This document shows, in pieces, positions 32,188 to 32,825 of a stretch of 32,825 nt of DNA. The first letter of the stretch is position 1, and the number at the start of each line of letters is the position of its first letter. The DNA is from Candidatus Zixiibacteriota bacterium (lineage in GTDB: Bacteria; Zixibacteria; MSB-5A5; JAABVY01; JAHJOQ01). The translations under genes were made by a program, and so were the position numbers. Below the pieces are notes generated by a model. It worked only from the letters and a program-made list of their open reading frames with translations, searched no databases and was not told the DNA's origin. The stretch lies in assembly GCA_020053015.1 (NCBI GenBank), contig JAGVNY010000262.1, positions 1 through 32,825 of the forward strand, written 5' to 3'.

Positions 32188-32825
32188 GTGCGATTAGTCA
32201 AGATAACCAATGTCGTTCTTCTCTTGTGGCTGACGTCTGCCGTTCCAGCGCTCGGCAATGCGAGCTTCGAGTATGGTGGCAAATGGACGTATACCAGCAA
32301 TCTGTTCGGATACAGCTCTGACGTCGTAGACGCTTACTCTACCAATAGCGTGACTGCGCGGCTATATCCTGTCCCGCAGGTTGAGGTGTCTTTGACGAGC
32401 AACTATGTCAACTATCGAGATAGCATCGATCTCTGGAACGCATCTGCAGGCGGGAGCATTGCCTTCGTGCCGCTTCCATCAAGCTCTCGATTCTCGCTAT
32501 ATCTTTATGGGAGTTTCAACGGCTACGTTTATCGCGCAAGCCATGACGGGCTCGACAATAATACTTCCGTACTGAGTGGCTCGCTCGGATACAGGCTCCA
32601 TGACCGACTTCACGTAAGAGGTGGCGTCTCCTTAAACTCAACTCGATACTTAGCCTCCGATTCCAAGGACCAGCAGTTCATCGATCTCTTCGCGGGCTTT
32701 AACGCATCTCTTCCCTGGTCTAACGCGTTCGACCTTGAGATAGGCTACTCGTTTGCGGAATACTGGTCTGTTGTCGGTCGGAGATCGTTCATAGATACCA
32801 GGCCGGAAGTGCCCGATTCGGTCAA
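32188..32825 (+). CDS. Secreted beta-strand-rich protein, probable outer-membrane barrel (3' end outside window)
   Basis: An open frame begins with GTG at 32188 and runs past the window end, giving at least 212 codons. Its first 23 or so residues form a signal peptide (VVLLLWLTSAVPALG). The rest alternates polar and aromatic residues, with strands such as FEYGGKWTYTSNLF, VEVSLTSNYVNYRD, RFSLYLYGSFNGYVY, LHVRGGVSLNSTRY and FDLEIGYSFAEYW. This is typical of an outer-membrane beta-barrel, but no family was recognised. GGGGG at 32178-32182 is the ribosome-binding site. It is probably cotranscribed with the calcium-repeat protein 14 bp upstream. Confidence 0.75.
   Translation, partial: MRLVKITNVVLLLWLTSAVPALGNASFEYGGKWTYTSNLFGYSSDVVDAYSTNSVTARLYPVPQVEVSLTSNYVNYRDSIDLWNASAGGSIAFVPLPSSSRFSLYLYGSFNGYVYRASHDGLDNNTSVLSGSLGYRLHDRLHVRGGVSLNSTRYLASDSKDQQFIDLFAGFNASLPWSNAFDLEIGYSFAEYWSVVGRRSFIDTRPEVPDSV

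Noticed and set aside
1-32825. CRISPR array, transposon, prophage or toxin-antitoxin module
   Set aside because: No regularly spaced repeats, transposase or integrase motifs, target duplications or small paired toxin genes were seen in either strand.

Overview
The window looks like chromosomal backbone of a Gram-negative (diderm), rod-shaped bacterium. It carries signal-peptide and beta-barrel outer-membrane proteins, the MreC/MreD/PBP2/RodA elongation machinery, and a WecA-type polyprenyl-phosphate glycosyltransferase. Gene order and divergence do not match any model organism I know. A deep-branching candidate phylum of the FCB type (for example Zixibacteria) is my best guess, but that is inference and not proven by the sequence. 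Most genes have clear Shine-Dalgarno sites, and GTG and TTG starts are common. I see no insertion sequence, prophage, CRISPR array or restriction/defence locus. Every complete gene looks intact.

Layout. (1) 107-12098, plus strand: twelve tightly packed or overlapping genes for the cell envelope. They are a flippase-like membrane protein, a YfhO-type membrane glycosyltransferase, a polyprenyl-phosphate-mannose synthase-like GT2, a rhamnosyltransferase-like GT2, a WecA/TagO-like sugar-1-phosphate transferase, accA, a tiny Trm112-like zinc-ribbon protein, an orphan PTS EIIA, then mreC, mreD, mrdA and rodA. (2) 12181-14022: a secreted protein with two aspartyl-protease-like domains and a PDZ domain. 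(3) 14159-19486: a glycolytic cluster consisting of a phosphofructokinase with the PPi-dependent signature, a small outer-membrane barrel protein, gap, pgk, tpiA and secG, followed by tRNA-Leu(GAG) and a strong terminator. (4) 19760-20489: about 730 bp without a convincing gene but with several inverted repeats. (5) 20490-22607: a chemoreceptor, convergent with a trkH-trkA potassium-uptake pair on the minus strand (22682-24692). (6) 24932-30313, plus strand: a D-2-hydroxyacid dehydrogenase, a long LOG-family protein, and tetrapyrrole genes hemC, hemB and hemL. (7) 30383-31510, minus strand: a class I/II aminotransferase. (8) 31712-end: a small secreted protein with calcium-binding-type repeats, followed by a secreted beta-strand-rich protein cut by the window end.

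How it works together. Region 1 joins lipid-linked sugar synthesis and transfer, fatty-acid precursor supply and lateral-wall growth in one likely transcription unit. Region 3 covers fructose-6-phosphate to 3-phosphoglycerate except aldolase, probably with a reversible PPi-linked step. Region 6 covers porphobilinogen synthesis, its polymerisation and 5-aminolevulinate formation, but hemA and hemD are absent. No dramatic new system is evident. The most interesting leads are the altered HIHH motif in the WecA-like enzyme, the orphan EIIA in the place often held by mreB, the PPi-type PFK, possible leaderless promoters at hemC and the aminotransferase, and the secreted pair at the right edge.
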